DNA from: Streptomyces sp. NBC_01717
Lineage (GTDB): Bacteria > Actinomycetota > Actinomycetes > Streptomycetales > Streptomycetaceae
DNA: 64,000 nt
Direction: 5' to 3'
Assembly (NCBI RefSeq): GCF_036248255.1
Contig: NZ_CP109178.1
Location: forward strand, 4,340,001-4,404,000
The position numbers were made by a program, and so were the translations under genes. The notes beneath the pieces were generated by a model. The model worked only from the letters and a program-made list of their open reading frames with translations. It had not been told where the DNA came from and did not search any database. The number at the start of each line of letters is the position of its first letter. The first letter of the stretch is position 1. Shown here piece by piece: positions 62,083-64,000 of this stretch.

Positions 62083-62393
62083 ACGCAGACTCGCAGTTGA
62101 TGACGTTGCCTTCCTCGGTGACAGTGGAGTGAGGCCCTGCCCTGCGGGAGCTCCGGACCAATCGAGCTTGCGGAATTCCCGTACCCCGTCCGGCGAGTGC
62201 GACTCTGCACTGCCCGGCTCTGTGGACCCAGGTCGACAGAGCCGGGCAGCGTCGTTGGAACAAGCTCATTGAAGCAGCGAAGGCACCGCCCCGAAACGGC
62301 CCGTCATGCCGACACGGAACTGTTGCCGGTCGGTGTCATCCGCCGATCAATCTCTTCGACCACTACCAGCGATATCGCTGAACGGAGCACCCC
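62083..62393. other. spacer between the two Imm49 genes
   Basis: 311 bp without a credible gene. It holds the hairpin at 62210-62249 and, after it, the promoter or leader region of the second Imm49 gene. The presence of a terminator means the second Imm49 gene probably has its own promoter. Confidence 0.5.
62210..62249 (+). terminator. terminator after toxin 2 / Imm49 operon
   Basis: CTGCCCGGCTCTGT pairs perfectly with ACAGAGCCGGGCAG (14 bp) around a 12-nt loop, 128 bp after the first Imm49 stop. Confidence 0.85.
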
Positions 62394-63254
62394 GTGACCA
62401 TCACTGTTCCCCGGCATAGTGAGGCGGGACCCAACTCCGCGCAGTGGGCCGAACTTCTCGGCGAGGACCTGGCCGAATCCATCGATCGGCTCGAAGCATC
62501 GCCGACCATGATCGACTCTGCGTTCCGTACCGCTCTCCTCTACCTGGAGGCGCGTTGCACGGTCGATCCGCAGGCCGCGGAGCTGGAAACATGGGAAGCG
62601 GTGGTCGCCGCCATGCAGGTGGGGTCGGCGCTGTTCGCCGTGACGGGGGCGACCGAGGGGACCGTCGAGTGCCGCATCAATCGTGAGATGCGGACTCTCC
62701 CGGCCATCGGGCAGCGTTCGTTCGCCGACGCGGGAAACTGGCTGACGGCGTTCTGGCTGGCGATCGTGTGCCGCGACCAGAAGAGGATGACGCAGCTGTG
62801 TCAGATTCCGCTGGATGGTCTGCGTTCGCCCGAGGGAGAGTACGACGAGTACATCTACCACTGGGTGGATGCTCTGCAGACGTACTGGCTACAGCGTCCT
62901 GGCCTGGTGGAGAAGCTGGTGGCTGCGATCGAAGGGTCCTATCCCGAAGCGGTCTCGGCCACTCCCCGGGATCTGCTCCAGGGAGTTCTGTACCCGCCGA
63001 TCGGCCTGTTCCACCGCTTCGTCCAGAAGGATGAGCAGGGTTTCAACCAGGCTTTGGTGGAGGCGCTTGAACTGCACAAGGCGTACTGGACGGCTGACGA
63101 GGACCGGGCCAAGGATCCTGATGGCCGTATCGCTCTGGGCCCTCTTGCCCTGGCCTGCCTCGCTCACGACGGCGAGATCCCTCTCGCAGTGGAGTCCGAC
63201 TACCTGCCCAAGCACCTCCTGCAGCGCAGCTGGCTCGGCGAGTTCCCCACCTGA
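62394..63254 (+). CDS. Imm49 immunity protein, copy 2
   Basis: 286 residues from GTG 62394. Same family as 61216-62082 (WEAVVAAMQVGSALFAVTGA; AGNWLTAFWLAIVCRDQKRM; EYDEYIYHWVDALQTYWLQR; ESDYLPKHLLQRSWLGEFPT) but clearly diverged, about half identical by eye, and without the recent sequence homogenisation seen in the toxin cores. It may protect against a related toxin carried by other strains. Confidence 0.88.
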   Translation: MTITVPRHSEAGPNSAQWAELLGEDLAESIDRLEASPTMIDSAFRTALLYLEARCTVDPQAAELETWEAVVAAMQVGSALFAVTGATEGTVECRINREMRTLPAIGQRSFADAGNWLTAFWLAIVCRDQKRMTQLCQIPLDGLRSPEGEYDEYIYHWVDALQTYWLQRPGLVEKLVAAIEGSYPEAVSATPRDLLQGVLYPPIGLFHRFVQKDEQGFNQALVEALELHKAYWTADEDRAKDPDGRIALGPLALACLAHDGEIPLAVESDYLPKHLLQRSWLGEFPT

Positions 63255-63271
63255 GCTCCAGGGGAGAACAC

Positions 63272-63988
63272 GTGATCACGCACATTGCCATCCGGTCCGG
63301 TCGCGGTGGGCGAAGGTCCGATGCCGTGGGGAAGATGATGTCATCTCGCACCCGTAAGGGTTGGGCGCCGCACGAATTCCCTGCCGGCCGAGCCGCCGCC
63401 GAACGGCTGCATGAATGGCTGCAGGAATCGGACGGTAAAGGGCTCGACGCCGTGGGTCTCGACTTCAGCGCCGCAGACCTGTCGGGCGGAAACTTCTCCG
63501 AATCATGGTTCACCGAGGCCATGTTGGTCGGTACGAACCTGGCTGGAGCAGATCTCTACCGTGCAGATCTCGAGGGAGCGGATCTCTCCGGAGCGAACCT
63601 GACCAACGCCTCGCTGGTACGGGCAAACTTCGACGATGCGACGCTCCGGGGAGCAACTCTCGACGGGGCCGACCTCGTCAAGGCTTCGCTCTACGACGTC
63701 GATGCCTCGGGGGCGAGTTTCCGCGGTACGCGACTGATGGGTGCATCCCTGTTGGACGTGAACCTCTGTGGGGCCGATCTGACGAATGCAGTGGTGGACG
63801 AGAACTCCTTCAAGGTCAGGATCGACGAGAACACTGACCTGGACGGATTCTCAGGAACAGTTTTTGGTCCGGTCGAAGCTCTTACTGAAGAAGGCCCCAA
63901 GGAATTGGGCGGCGCCGACCTCGAGCAGTGGATTCGCGAGAGGAACGGGAATGTGAGGGTGATTCCTTCGCGAGCCGGCACACACTGA
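63272..63988 (+). CDS. pentapeptide-repeat protein with Imm49-like first codons
   Basis: 238 residues from GTG 63272; ATG 63335 or 63338 inside the frame may be the real start, with GGGGAAG adjacent. Residues ~65-190 are pentapeptide repeats: DFSAADLSGGNFSESWF, LAGADLYRADLEGADLSGAN, LRGATLDGADLVKASLYD. The opening VITHIAIRS resembles the start of Imm49 copy 1 (VVTHIPRHD), suggesting a junction with a lost Imm49 gene. Pentapeptide proteins often sit in immunity arrays; a role here is inferred. Confidence 0.8.
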   Translation: MITHIAIRSGRGGRRSDAVGKMMSSRTRKGWAPHEFPAGRAAAERLHEWLQESDGKGLDAVGLDFSAADLSGGNFSESWFTEAMLVGTNLAGADLYRADLEGADLSGANLTNASLVRANFDDATLRGATLDGADLVKASLYDVDASGASFRGTRLMGASLLDVNLCGADLTNAVVDENSFKVRIDENTDLDGFSGTVFGPVEALTEEGPKELGGADLEQWIRERNGNVRVIPSRAGTH

Positions 63989-64000
63989 TTGTCCGAGTAC

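Noticed and set aside
62083..62393. Short frames between the Imm49 genes
   Set aside because: No Shine-Dalgarno, no codon bias and overlap with a strong terminator hairpin.
51311..64000. Integrase, transposase or attachment sites bounding the toxin region
   Set aside because: No recombinase gene, tRNA gene or direct-repeat att pair is visible; the duplication is better explained by homologous recombination between modules.

Overview
The window is about 72% G+C, with GTG starts, many GTGA/ATGA overlaps, strong third-position GC bias and Streptomyces-type genes: a lone groEL2 under CIRCE operators, a BldD-class diguanylate cyclase, an HbpS/SenS/SenR system, XRE-DUF5753/DUF397 pairs and LAXTG sortase signals. 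It is a Streptomyces chromosome core segment. From memory, the order resembles S. coelicolor from about SCO4310 down to SCO427x. The right-hand 12.5 kb is accessory.

1-9 kb: the end of a 5-oxoproline carrier operon (DUF969/DUF979/DUF2891), an HD-domain protein, a Cmx/CmlR-type chloramphenicol exporter, two small minus-strand genes, then an amino-sugar operon (RpiR-type regulator, MurQ etherase, PTS EIIBC). 9-16.5 kb: small regulators and secreted or wall proteins (XRE-DUF5753 with a TTA codon, DUF397, DUF1906, an HTH protein and a decayed partial copy of it, a LAXTG wall protein, an acid phosphatase).

16.5-24.5 kb: groEL2 behind two tandem CIRCE elements, a cold-shock protein, a CysO-like sulfur carrier ending in Gly-Gly-Cys, threonine synthase behind a SAM-I riboswitch, glucosyl-3-phosphoglycerate synthase, otsA and otsB. 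24.5-31.6 kb: DUF3263, an orphan sugar-binding lipoprotein, a SIS isomerase, nagK, nagA, a PfkB kinase and a class II aldolase. Three DasR-box-like sites lie here, and together the enzymes look like a GlcNAc/GalNAc catabolic set.

31.7-51.3 kb: CBM membrane protein, cdgB, flavin reductase, arfB, terD, acetyltransferases, M4 and M1 peptidases, ankyrin protein, hbpS/senS/senR, pentapeptide protein, two FAD enzymes, a quinone reductase, a kinase and a rhomboid-like protein.

51.4-64 kb: two polymorphic-toxin modules. Each has two WXG100/ESAT-6-like small proteins, a DUF6507-like protein and a large toxin. The three small genes and the first 364 codons of the toxin are nearly identical between modules, while promoters and spacers differ. 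Toxin 1 ends in an ADP-ribosyltransferase-like domain and is followed by four related small proteins in an A-B-A'-B' array, probably a new immunity family. Toxin 2 ends in a PD-(D/E)xK nuclease-like domain and is followed by two Imm49 proteins and a pentapeptide protein. A ten-codon fossil of an older WXG100-type gene sits in a spacer of module 1, showing that the genes have been overwritten by recombination.
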